Of a stretch of 64,000 nt of DNA, positions 33,486-40,956 are shown piece by piece (within the stretch, counting starts at the first letter, position 1; each line of letters opens with the position of its first letter). The DNA comes from Mucilaginibacter oryzae (GTDB taxonomy: Bacteria > Bacteroidota > Bacteroidia > Sphingobacteriales > Sphingobacteriaceae). The stretch is from contig NZ_QGHA01000004.1 of the NCBI RefSeq assembly GCF_003148845.1, positions 310,001 through 374,000 on the forward strand, in the 5' to 3' direction. Under the pieces are notes generated by a model, which worked only from the letters and a program-made list of their open reading frames with translations, searched no databases and had not been told where the DNA came from. The position numbers and the translations under genes were made by a program.

Positions 33486-33923
33486 TTAATTAAGCGGAAT
33501 AGGTAACTCTGTAGCTACACCTATACGGTTCCAGGCGTTGATGGTGATGATGGCCATTATTACCTGGGCCAGGTAAAGCTCATTAAATAATTTGGCGGCC
33601 TGGGCGTAAGTGGCGTCAGATACGCGGCCGGTAATCAGGGTTATTTCTTCGGTAAGGGCAAGGATCGCACGTTCCTGCTCGTCAAAGAAAGGGGCTTCGC
33701 GCCAAACGCTTATATTATAAATGCGGCGTTCGGTTTCGCCGGCTTTGCGGGCATCAGTGGTGTGCATATCCAGGCAAAAAGCACAACCATTAATTTGTGA
33801 TGCCCGGATTTTGATGAGGTCTTTATGACGGGTGGTTAATTTGGTGCTTTCCATGTATTTCTCTAAGGCGATCATCGCCCGGTAGCCTGCCGGTTCGGCA
33901 GTGTTGATTTTTAAACGGTTCAT
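33486..33923 (-). CDS. Carboxymuconolactone decarboxylase family protein (AhpD-like)
   Basis: This protein of about 145 residues has the AhpD-type redox/active-site motif QINGCAFCLDMHTTDARKAG near residue 45, with CxxC followed by His. Such proteins act as alkylhydroperoxidase-like enzymes or decarboxylases. I start it at the ATG at 33923 (MNRLKINTAEPAG); the frame is open to 33971 but that extension (MRGCLSPALYQQ) is not family-like. A Crp/Fnr regulator lies immediately upstream on the same strand (72 bp), a frequent pairing, so it may regulate or share a transcript with this gene. Confidence 0.92.
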   Translation of the reverse strand: MNRLKINTAEPAGYRAMIALEKYMESTKLTTRHKDLIKIRASQINGCAFCLDMHTTDARKAGETERRIYNISVWREAPFFDEQERAILALTEEITLITGRVSDATYAQAAKLFNELYLAQVIMAIITINAWNRIGVATELPIPLN

Positions 33924-33994
33924 TTTCTTATCTTTTTGTTGATACAAAGCTGGGGATAAACACCCCCTCAAAAAATGAACTGAGTTTAAGAAAA

Positions 33995-34567
33995 TCAGCT
34001 TTTTTTAGCCCGCAGCCTGCTCAGAAACTGCGGCGTGAAACCTAAATACGATGCCAGCATATACTGTGGAACACGCTGAACAAAAGCCGGAAATAAATTA
34101 GTAAAGTGGCGGTAGCGCTCCTCATCATTCATATTAAAAATATAACCAACACGGCGCTGGGCAGCTATAAAGGCTCTCTGCATCATCACACGAAAATAAG
34201 CTTCCATCTGCGGCACAGCTTCAAACAGGGCTACCCTGTTTTTTTCGGTGAGCAACAACAGTTCGGATGCTTCGATGGTTTGAATGTAAGTGGTGGCCGC
34301 GCAATGGTTCAATAAACTGTCCTGGTCGGCTATCCACCAGCTTTCCAGGCCAAACTGGATGATCTGTTCGTTAAGTTTATTGTTTACAAAGTATTGCCGT
34401 ACCAGGCCGGTAAGTACAAAGTAGTTGCCCACGCAAAGTTTGCCGGGTTCAAGGATCAACTCCTTTTTTTTAAATTTCTTCAGGTCAAAGTATTGGCAGA
34501 TCGTGGTCTCATCGGCTTCGGTTAGCTTAACATATCGTTTAATATGGTTGATAAGTTGAGGATACAT
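33995..34567 (-). CDS. Crp/Fnr-family transcriptional regulator
   Basis: This 190-residue protein has an N-terminal cyclic-nucleotide-binding fold (about residues 10-125; LILEPGKLCVGNYFVLTGLV) and a C-terminal helix-turn-helix (VPQYMLASYLGFTPQFLSRLR near residue 165). No cysteine cluster for a [4Fe-4S] centre is seen in the N-terminus, so it is not a classical Fnr. The C-terminal domain is short, typical of the Bacteroidota subgroup. It precedes the AhpD-like gene by 72 bp on the same strand. Confidence 0.92.
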   Translation of the reverse strand: MYPQLINHIKRYVKLTEADETTICQYFDLKKFKKKELILEPGKLCVGNYFVLTGLVRQYFVNNKLNEQIIQFGLESWWIADQDSLLNHCAATTYIQTIEASELLLLTEKNRVALFEAVPQMEAYFRVMMQRAFIAAQRRVGYIFNMNDEERYRHFTNLFPAFVQRVPQYMLASYLGFTPQFLSRLRAKKS

Positions 34568-34734
34568 GGTTGGGCGGGCTATTCGCTAATGTCGATATTT
34601 TTGTAAACTAAACTTACACCAACACAAACTTTTAATTCGGCTCCGACCTTTCGTTATAAACCAAAGCCAGATCATGTTCAATTTTTTACCTGGTTGGGCG
34701 GAGATAATAAAGCATTACTTTATGTCTCTTACAT

Positions 34735-35022
34735 TTAAACATCTTCCAGCGTTAACAGGTTGTCTACCCCCGCTTTGTCGGTTATTGAGCATAGGTGTTT
34801 TTTACCACTGTTTTCGGGCTTTACTACAGTAAGATAGGTTTTGCCTCGTTCGGTACTTACGTAAAAAACCTGGCTGTTGGCTTGAATACGTTTTATAGCT
34901 TCGGCAACAGAGATCACTACCCGTGGATTGTCCAGTGATTCATAATAACCGATATGGGTTATTTGTTCAACAGTACTTGATGTTTTAGGTTTATTGATAC
35001 AGTTTACCTGGTAGCTTGCCAT
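34735..35022 (-). CDS. DUF3892 domain-containing protein
   Basis: This 95-residue small soluble protein matches the DUF3892 pattern: N-terminal YQVNCINKPKTSSTVEQITHIGY, central VISVAEAIKRIQ and FYVSTERGKTYLTVV. The function of this family is unknown. It is monocistronic between a Crp/Fnr gene and the divergent DUF4268 gene. No signal peptide or membrane segment is present. Confidence 0.8.
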   Translation of the reverse strand: MASYQVNCINKPKTSSTVEQITHIGYYESLDNPRVVISVAEAIKRIQANSQVFYVSTERGKTYLTVVKPENSGKKHLCSITDKAGVDNLLTLEDV

Positions 35023-35115
35023 AAATTTTAATTGCGGTGTTGGTAAAGATATTATTTATTATATAAGACAGCGGTAGTTAGTTCCTGATTTAACCGGCAT
35101 TCATGTTAAAAGCTT

Positions 35116-35123
35116 TACTTTTG
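35116..35123 (+). promoter_or_regulatory. -7 promoter element for the DUF4268 gene
   Basis: TACTTTTG fits TAnnTTTG. It is 22 bp upstream of the TTG start at 35146 and supports that start. Confidence 0.45.
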
Positions 35124-35145
35124 TTTTTTATCAAATAAAGCGAAA

Positions 35146-35607
35146 TTGTACTCAAAAGAACAGGCAACTCAGTTAAAGCAGGCATTCTGGACGGCGTTCG
35201 GGCAGTATCTTAAACCCCAACTTTCGGCCGATGGACTCAAAATTAATTGGGTAAATTATAAAACCGGGATAAGGCATCTTTATTTTAAAATGGATGCTGA
35301 TAAAAAGTCGGCATTTATAGCTATCGAAATGAGCCACCCGGATACTGATATCCAGCAATTAATGTTTGAACAGTTTTTAGAATTGAAAAACGTGCTCGAT
35401 AGCCAGCTTGATGAGGAATGGGAGTGGGATTTGCACACCACCGACGAATACGGTAAAACTGTAACGTGTATCATAAAAACGCTGCCTAATGTAAGTGTGT
35501 TTAACCAACAGGACTGGCCCGCGCTCATTTCCTTTTTTAAACCGCGTATCATCGCGCTGGATGAATTTTGGAGCATGGCGCAATATAGTTTTGATCTGTT
35601 TAGGTAG
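35146..35607 (+). CDS. DUF4268 domain-containing protein
   Basis: This 153-residue protein matches the DUF4268 family (YSKEQATQLKQAFWTAFGQY, INWVNYKTGIRHLYFKMDAD, LISFFKPRIIALDEFW). Its start is TTG (35146-35148): no ATG is available upstream in frame and the -7 motif at 35116 leaves about 15 bases of leader. Some DUF4268 domains accompany restriction or nuclease systems, but this stand-alone form has no such neighbours. Its role is unknown. Confidence 0.82.
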   Translation: MYSKEQATQLKQAFWTAFGQYLKPQLSADGLKINWVNYKTGIRHLYFKMDADKKSAFIAIEMSHPDTDIQQLMFEQFLELKNVLDSQLDEEWEWDLHTTDEYGKTVTCIIKTLPNVSVFNQQDWPALISFFKPRIIALDEFWSMAQYSFDLFR

Positions 35608-35637
35608 TAAAGAGATCAGGTTTATAGTCTTTAACAA

Positions 35638-35697
35638 AGAACGAAGCAATGGCGAACTGTACAGAGCGACCCTGCAAACCCGGGATTACTTCGTTCC
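35638..35697. repeat. Inverted repeat of the ACGAAGCAAT family
   Basis: GAACGAAGCAAT (35639-35650) and ATTACTTCGTTC (35686-35697) are near-perfect inverted arms. Together with the element at 22105 and those at 15.3-15.5 kb it forms a dispersed family. Confidence 0.55.
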
Positions 35698-35732
35698 TGC
35701 AATAAAAGGCCGAAACTAACTAACCATGTTAT

Positions 35733-36122
35733 TTAAGCCATATGCGCTACATCGTCGCCCGCGCTTAAAAAGCAGTGATTCACCGCGTCTATAATGTCGC
35801 TCAGGTTAAACGGCTTCGGAACAAAAACATCCGAGCCATAGTTGCCTAACGATTCGAGCACACGCGGATAGGCCGACACCATCACCACCGGTATATGGGC
35901 AGTAGCCGGTGTGGTTTTCAAAATATGGCAGAGTTCGCCGCCATTGATGCCAAACAATATGTAATCCAATATCACAAGATCGGCTTTGGTTGATAGCGCC
36001 GCCTTGCATATGTCGTCGGTGTAGTTTAGTACCTCAACTTCATAACCCTCCATTTCAAGGGCATCTTTCATCACTTCCAAAATATCCTCGTTATCATCAA
36101 GGATCAATATCTTTTTCGACAT
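35733..36122 (-). CDS. Single-domain response regulator (CheY-like receiver)
   Basis: This 129-residue receiver domain has the acidic pocket ILDDNED, the phosphoacceptor Asp in LVILDYILFGINGG near residue 53, VSAYP with the Ser/Thr-equivalent residue near 84, and Lys in VPKPFN near 103. No output domain is present, so it should act by protein contact in a phosphorelay. No histidine kinase is next to it. The lut operon on the same strand starts far upstream, with lutC ending 181 bp away. Confidence 0.93.
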   Translation of the reverse strand: MSKKILILDDNEDILEVMKDALEMEGYEVEVLNYTDDICKAALSTKADLVILDYILFGINGGELCHILKTTPATAHIPVVMVSAYPRVLESLGNYGSDVFVPKPFNLSDIIDAVNHCFLSAGDDVAHMA

Positions 36123-36302
36123 AAATATTAATTGGTAAAGTTGAGAACGCCCGGAGTGTTTATTTTGTTTTTAAAGTTATAGGCAAATAATTGTAACAAT
36201 AAGATAACAGCCTGCAGTTCTGAGTTTAAGCTCTGGATTTACAGTTTCAGTTATCTGCCGGATGATGAACCGCGTTTAAAACTACATCAGGCTTAACAGC
36301 AT

Positions 36303-36896
36303 TCAGGAAAGTATAAAAACCGATAAGCTCCTTGGCCCATGTGCGCCGATAACCAGTGATTGCTCGATATCTGCAGTTTTTGAAGGCCCTGATATAAAGG
36401 ATCCATAGCCATAATCAGCATCGCCTATAACCTGGTAGGCTTGTGCCATGGTAGGAACAAAATCATCTTTACCAATTACTACGGCCAAATGTTGGGCAAT
36501 GAAAGGGAGCACTCTGCTACCTATTTGCTTGTCGGTGAGCCAGAGCGCCCCGTTTTCGGCTACGCCGAGGTTGGAGCGGAGGATAGTAAGTTCTACATCG
36601 GCAAAATTATGGCGGTCTTCAAACTTTACGGTATCGGTATAAATGTAATCGCTCGGTTCATTAAGCGCGGAAATGATCTTTACTTCGGGCCTGAAGTTTT
36701 GTTTAAGGATGGCTTTTATCTTGTCAAAACCATTAACCTCGTGCACAAAAGTGCCGCCTGCTGTGGCTACGGTTTTATATTTTGTTACGAGGTCGGTTCT
36801 TACGTTGGTTAAATTATTCAGCACGTCCATATCCGGAAGTGGTAATGCGGCAGGCTGGTTTAACTTTACAGCGGCTAATATTTTATCACGGCTCAT
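36303..36896 (-). CDS. lutC: LutC/YkgG-type lactate utilisation protein (LUD domain)
   Basis: This protein of about 197 residues is the LUD-domain subunit of the LutABC system that oxidises L-lactate to pyruvate. LGVAENGALWLTDKQIGSRVLPF and SFISGPSKTADIEQSLVIGAHGP are the LUD hallmarks. The start is ATG at 36896, whose first base overlaps the last base of the lutB stop (TAATG); a longer frame to 36929 runs into lutB. It is last in the operon lutA-lutB-lutC, whose order is the usual one. Confidence 0.93.
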   Translation of the reverse strand: MSRDKILAAVKLNQPAALPLPDMDVLNNLTNVRTDLVTKYKTVATAGGTFVHEVNGFDKIKAILKQNFRPEVKIISALNEPSDYIYTDTVKFEDRHNFADVELTILRSNLGVAENGALWLTDKQIGSRVLPFIAQHLAVVIGKDDFVPTMAQAYQVIGDADYGYGSFISGPSKTADIEQSLVIGAHGPRSLSVFILS

Positions 36897-38281
36897 TAGT
36901 TTTTTGCTCCTTTCCTTTTGGCATACCATTCACCAAATGATTGATCGGGTGCTTTCGGCATTTCGCGTTGGTTGTACCATGGGTTAAACTTGTTGTTTAC
37001 CGCAAATGGCGCGTATTTAAATACAAACCTGCCGGTTTTGCCACCCATGCGGTACAGGGCAGGCGACGATAAGGTTAAAGCCATCGCCTTCATGGCCATG
37101 GTTTTTGCCTTGGGCGAATATCCTTCCTTAACAATCACCTGCCGCCATTTATACAACTGATCGTGAATATCTATTTTAACCGGACAGACATTGCTGCACG
37201 ATCCGCACAGGGTAGAGGCGAAAGGCAGATCGGCATATTTTTTCATGTCGAGGTTTGGTGCCAGTATCGAGCCAATTGGTCCGGCAATAGCCGTATGGTA
37301 GCTATGCCCGCCGCTTTTGCGGTAAACCGGGCAGGTGTTCATACAAGCCCCGCAGCGGATGCATTTCAGCGAGTTACGAAAGTCCTCGCGCCCTAATTGT
37401 ACGCTGCGCCCGTTATCAACAATAATCAGGTGAATTTCGCTGCCGTCCTGCGGTTTGCTGAAATGGCTTGAATAAGTGGTGATCGGCTGGCCGGTAGCGC
37501 TCCGCGTAAGTAAACGCAAAAACACGCCCAGGTGCTTTCGTTCAGGTATGATCTTTTCAATCCCCATGGAGGCTATGTGAATTTCGGCGAGGTGCGCGCC
37601 CATATCGGCATTGCCTTCGTTGGTGCAAATCACAAATTCGCCGGTTTCGGCCACCGCGAAGTTAACACCGGTAAGCGCCGCGCGACGGGTTAAAAATACT
37701 TCGCGCAAGTGCTGACGGGCGGTTTCTGTCAGGATCTTCGGATCCGACTCGCCTTTGGCCGAACCTAAGTGTTCGTGAAATATATCACCTATCTCTTCTT
37801 TCTTTTTGTGGATGCAGGGCAAAACGATATGGCTTGGCGGCTCGTTAGCTAATTGCACAATTCGTTCGCCCAGGTCTGAGTCGATCACATCAATGCCCTG
37901 TTCTTTCAGATATTCGTTCAAATGGCATTCTTCGGTAAGCATCGATTTGCTTTTTACCATTTTCCTGATGCCCCGCTGCTCAAGCAGGTTGTAAACAATC
38001 TGGTTATGCTCGGCTGCATCCTGAGCCCAGTGTACTATAATGCCGTTTTTATTGGCGTTGGCTTCAAATTGTTCAAGATAGCTGCTTAAGTTGGAGAGTA
38101 CATTGAGTTTTATCTGCGACGCGGTTTCGCGCAGCAGTTCCCATTCGGGTAGTTTGTGCGCCGCCATATCACGTTTGGCGCGCACCCACCAAAGGGTTTC
38201 ATCGTGCCAGTTTACACGGGGTTCGTCGCGGTTAAAGTCGGCCGCCAATTGCGGGTGATGTTTATCGGTAGCTGTACTCAT
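36896..38281 (-). CDS. lutB: LutB/YkgF-type iron-sulfur protein of lactate utilisation
   Basis: This 461-residue subunit has an N-terminal LUD-like region (about residues 60-290) and two [4Fe-4S] ferredoxin-type clusters: CIRCGACMNTCPVY near residue 312 and CGSCSNVCPVKID near residue 362. A DUF3390-type tail follows. It transfers electrons from lactate oxidation, with LutA and LutC, towards the respiratory chain. It overlaps both neighbours by a single base (TAATG junctions), an arrangement favouring coupled translation. Confidence 0.95.
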   Translation of the reverse strand: MSTATDKHHPQLAADFNRDEPRVNWHDETLWWVRAKRDMAAHKLPEWELLRETASQIKLNVLSNLSSYLEQFEANANKNGIIVHWAQDAAEHNQIVYNLLEQRGIRKMVKSKSMLTEECHLNEYLKEQGIDVIDSDLGERIVQLANEPPSHIVLPCIHKKKEEIGDIFHEHLGSAKGESDPKILTETARQHLREVFLTRRAALTGVNFAVAETGEFVICTNEGNADMGAHLAEIHIASMGIEKIIPERKHLGVFLRLLTRSATGQPITTYSSHFSKPQDGSEIHLIIVDNGRSVQLGREDFRNSLKCIRCGACMNTCPVYRKSGGHSYHTAIAGPIGSILAPNLDMKKYADLPFASTLCGSCSNVCPVKIDIHDQLYKWRQVIVKEGYSPKAKTMAMKAMALTLSSPALYRMGGKTGRFVFKYAPFAVNNKFNPWYNQREMPKAPDQSFGEWYAKRKGAKN

Positions 38282-39018
38282 TACAAACTGTTGTTTAAAA
38301 TTTCGGCTATATGAATTACTTTAACACCGCTGTTTTGCCTGCGCAGGATACCTTCCAGGTGCATTAAACATGAAAGGTCTGCCGAGGTTATATATTGAAC
38401 CCCATGCGATACGTGGTCGGCCACGCGGTCTTTACCCATTTTGGCCGATACCGCTTCTTCAACCACACAAAATGTGCCGCCAAAGCCGCAGCAATCGTCC
38501 GCGCGTCCGGGTGTTACCAATTCAAGTCCGCTTACCATATTCAGCAGTTGGCCCGGTTTGCTGAATGGATCAGCAACAAGTTCGCTCATCTGGGCAATGC
38601 GCAAACCGCGCAGGCCGTGACAACTTTGGTGCAAACCTACCCTATACGGGAAACTGGCCCCCAGTTGCTTAACCCTTAAAACATCAACTAAAAATTCGGT
38701 GAGTTCGTAAACTTTTTTGCGGATTTCGGCAGCCTGCATTTCCTTGCCATCGGCATGCAAATGCTCTTTAATATGCAGCGTGCAACTTCCCGAAGGGCAA
38801 ACAATATAATCGAAGCCCGAAAAATTATCTACAAATAAACTATTGCAGCCGCCGGTTAAATGCTCATAGCCCGAATTGGCCATAGGCTGCCCGCAGCAGG
38901 TTTGATTTTTAGGATAGTGAACCTCACAGCCAAGTTTCTCCAGCAATTCGAGGGTGGCGATGGCCGCCTGCGGATAAAACTGGTCTACATAACAAGGAAC
39001 AAACAGGGCAACTCTCAT
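38281..39018 (-). CDS. lutA: LutA/YkgE-type protein of lactate utilisation
   Basis: This 245-residue protein has the two cysteine-rich CCG motifs of the family: QTCCGQPMANSGY near residue 40 and DDCCGFGGTFCVVEE near residue 178. These bind an iron-sulfur cofactor in heterodisulfide-reductase-like proteins. It is the first gene of the lutABC operon for L-lactate oxidation. No dedicated LldR/LutR-type regulator is adjacent; the GntR regulator at 32452 is separated by several genes and belongs to the UTRA rather than the FCD group. Confidence 0.94.
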   Translation of the reverse strand: MRVALFVPCYVDQFYPQAAIATLELLEKLGCEVHYPKNQTCCGQPMANSGYEHLTGGCNSLFVDNFSGFDYIVCPSGSCTLHIKEHLHADGKEMQAAEIRKKVYELTEFLVDVLRVKQLGASFPYRVGLHQSCHGLRGLRIAQMSELVADPFSKPGQLLNMVSGLELVTPGRADDCCGFGGTFCVVEEAVSAKMGKDRVADHVSHGVQYITSADLSCLMHLEGILRRQNSGVKVIHIAEILNNSL

Positions 39019-39231
39019 CGTTTACACGTTTACTTTATTGGTTAAAACAATAATAGCGTTTATTATCGGCACATCCATCCTTTGGTATCCTGTGCCGGGT
39101 TTACAGTTAATAACCAAATATCGAAAGTACGGCTAAGCGGCTTAACAGTTTTCAATTTTATTTGCAAAATGTTGACGTTTATTTGCAGGAACGGGTGATG
39201 CTTTGATATTGATGATGTATTATAATTTCAG

Positions 39232-39239
39232 TAAATTTG
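39232..39239 (+). promoter_or_regulatory. -7 promoter element for the antitoxin-like/PIN pair
   Basis: TAAATTTG fits TAnnTTTG and sits 17 bp upstream of the ATG at 39257. It lies inside the longer frame beginning at 39203, which argues for the shorter start. Confidence 0.5.
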
Positions 39240-39256
39240 ATTACAGGAACAACAAA

Positions 39257-39475
39257 ATGTCAATAGCAAAAGAATCGCATACAGAACTTAACCCGGTGCA
39301 GGTTAGCTTGCTTAGGTTATTTAACCGCCCGATGTCTGAAAAAGAAACATTGGAGTTGAAAAAGCTATTGACAGATTATTACGCCGATCAACTGGGAGAC
39401 GAAGTGAACAAAGTAGTATCAGAAAAGGGATATAACGCGGAAGATTTTGATAATATGTTAAACGCCGACAGTTAA
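39257..39475 (+). CDS. Putative antitoxin of a PIN-domain toxin-antitoxin pair
   Basis: This small acidic protein of about 72 residues (MSIAKESHTELNPVQVSLLR ... YNAEDFDNMLNADS) has no named domain that I can assign. It directly precedes a PIN-domain gene with a TAATG overlap of stop and start, the usual antitoxin-toxin arrangement. The N-terminal half resembles short helical antitoxins. The start at 39257 is chosen from the -7 motif at 39232. The partner toxin is broken by an in-frame stop, so this antitoxin may be a remnant. Confidence 0.65.
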   Translation: MSIAKESHTELNPVQVSLLRLFNRPMSEKETLELKKLLTDYYADQLGDEVNKVVSEKGYNAEDFDNMLNADS

Positions 39476-39885
39476 TGCGTGCTGTGATTGATACCAATTG
39501 CCTTATTGCATCAATTCCCGCTCAAAGTCCGCACTACTGGCTATATAAGGCCTTCAGAGATCACCAATTTGAATGATTAATAAGCAACGAAGTATTGACA
39601 GGATATGATGAATTGCTTACTTCTTACTATTCTGAGCGAACCGCTGCGATTGTATTAAATTTACTAAGTGTAGCGCCTAACGTTTTTTATATCGAAACTT
39701 ATTTTAAGTGGAACCTTATCGCGAACGACCCCGATGATAATAAATTTGTAGACTTAGCGATCGCGGGAAATGCAAACTATATTGTTACGAATGATAAGCA
39801 TTTTAATGTTCTGCGGGATGTTGAATTTCCTGAACTTAATGTAGTATCGCTCAATAAATTCAGAGAGCTAATTTTAGGACATTAG
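39475..39885 (+). pseudogene. PIN-domain toxin interrupted by an in-frame TGA
   Basis: From the ATG at 39475 the frame reads MRAVIDTNCLIASIPAQ, a PIN N-terminus with the first catalytic Asp, and continues to HQFE, where TGA occurs at 39574-39576. After the stop the same frame resumes with LISNEVLTGYDELL and runs without interruption to 39885, through FVDLAIAGNANYIVTNDKHF, which holds the later acidic residues. Trp (TGG) is the normal residue in FEWLIS-type strands of this family, so one G-to-A change explains the stop. Restored length would be 136 residues, normal for the family. It is probably an inactivated RNase toxin; the reading after the stop also contains an internal ATG at 39595. Confidence 0.85.
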
Positions 39886-40142
39886 GTTTTTTGATGCAGA
39901 ACCCATAAACTCTTAATCTTCAGATCAAGACATAGTTCCTGAAAAGTGTTAAAATAAAAAATAAACATGTGATAAGCCCAAAAGAGTCTGCAAAGTCAAC
40001 TTAATCAAATAAATTAACAGTTCAAAATGGCGTTACCTACCGCATAGGCTTTCCGCTCATACTATACAGGCTCTTAGCCTGGTGGCCGGTATCCGCTGCC
40101 TTCCTAATACAAATTAAGACTCTCATTATTAAATCCCCCAAA

Positions 40143-40169
40143 TACTCCCCTTCAGGGGGCCGGGGAGCC
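40143..40169. repeat. GC-rich palindromic repeat (CCCTTCAGGGGG type)
   Basis: CTCCCCTTCAGGGGGCCGGG is nearly the same as the element at 1143 and likewise lies directly beyond the stop codon of a minus-strand gene (40173). The rest of the 39886-40172 gap holds nothing that I recognise. Confidence 0.7.
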
Positions 40170-40172
40170 AAA

Positions 40173-40823
40173 CTATTGTATATATGCCAGCTTCACGTCC
40201 TTATACGCGGGCTTGGTCAGTTGCTTCTTCAGTCCCTTAAAACTTTCCATAGGTCCTTGTGCGGCAAACATGTTGATCAGCCACGCCGGTACCGAGCCGC
40301 CCGGATCGAGGTGAAGGGTATAAACAATACTTACATGACTGGCGTCAACCGGGGTGATCACCCAGCGGCCGGTCGAGTTTTCAACCCTGACAATGCCTTC
40401 CTTTGCGGGCACCATGTTTGATACAACCGGCGCGTCGATGGTTACAACCTTCGTTTTAGGATCCTGCGTCACCTTAAGATGTGCCACAAAATCGCGGTTA
40501 TGTACCGGCCAGGGGATGTTCACTTCCGAGTAGTAATAAATATCAGAAGGCGAAACCTCTTTAATGACAGTGGCCGATTTGGTGTGGTATACCCACTCGC
40601 TGCAGGTTTTGATATCCATAAGTACGGCTACCAACTGGGCGGCTGTAGCATTGAAGGTGCATTCTACTTTGATAGCCTTGATCTTTGAATCGGCAATATG
40701 GCGTGTAAAAACCTTGATGCCGTCTTTGTTGGTATTTAAAGCCCAGGGTTCGTCAGTAGCAGTGGGGGCAGCGGCAACTCTTGTTGTAAATAATAAAATT
40801 GCAATAGTAAGTATCCGGTACAT
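40173..40823 (-). CDS. START-domain (SRPBCC) secreted protein
   Basis: This 216-residue protein has a signal peptide (MYRILTIAILLFTTRVAAA) followed by one START-type lipid-binding fold. Signs are DGIKVFTRHIADSKIKAIKV near residue 33, DIYYYSEVNIPWPVHNRDFV near residue 95, and GRWVITPVDASHVSIVYTLH near residue 150. It should bind a hydrophobic ligand in the periplasm; the ligand is unknown. It is monocistronic, 133 bp downstream of the GH78 gene on the same strand, so co-transcription is possible. Confidence 0.88.
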   Translation of the reverse strand: MYRILTIAILLFTTRVAAAPTATDEPWALNTNKDGIKVFTRHIADSKIKAIKVECTFNATAAQLVAVLMDIKTCSEWVYHTKSATVIKEVSPSDIYYYSEVNIPWPVHNRDFVAHLKVTQDPKTKVVTIDAPVVSNMVPAKEGIVRVENSTGRWVITPVDASHVSIVYTLHLDPGGSVPAWLINMFAAQGPMESFKGLKKQLTKPAYKDVKLAYIQ

Positions 40824-40956
40824 GATGGTAGCACGTGTAAATAAGGTTTGGTAAAGGTATGTACAAAAACAGGCCGGGATTGCCCGGCCTGTCAGTAAAA
40901 GGTCATTTGATAGGGTTGAATGTTAAAATATGAAAATGCTATGGCATTCAGCCGTA

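Noticed and set aside
39574..39576. TGA as selenocysteine codon in the PIN gene
   Set aside because: No SECIS-like hairpin is obvious after the TGA, and a Trp fits the family at this place, so a nonsense change is simpler.
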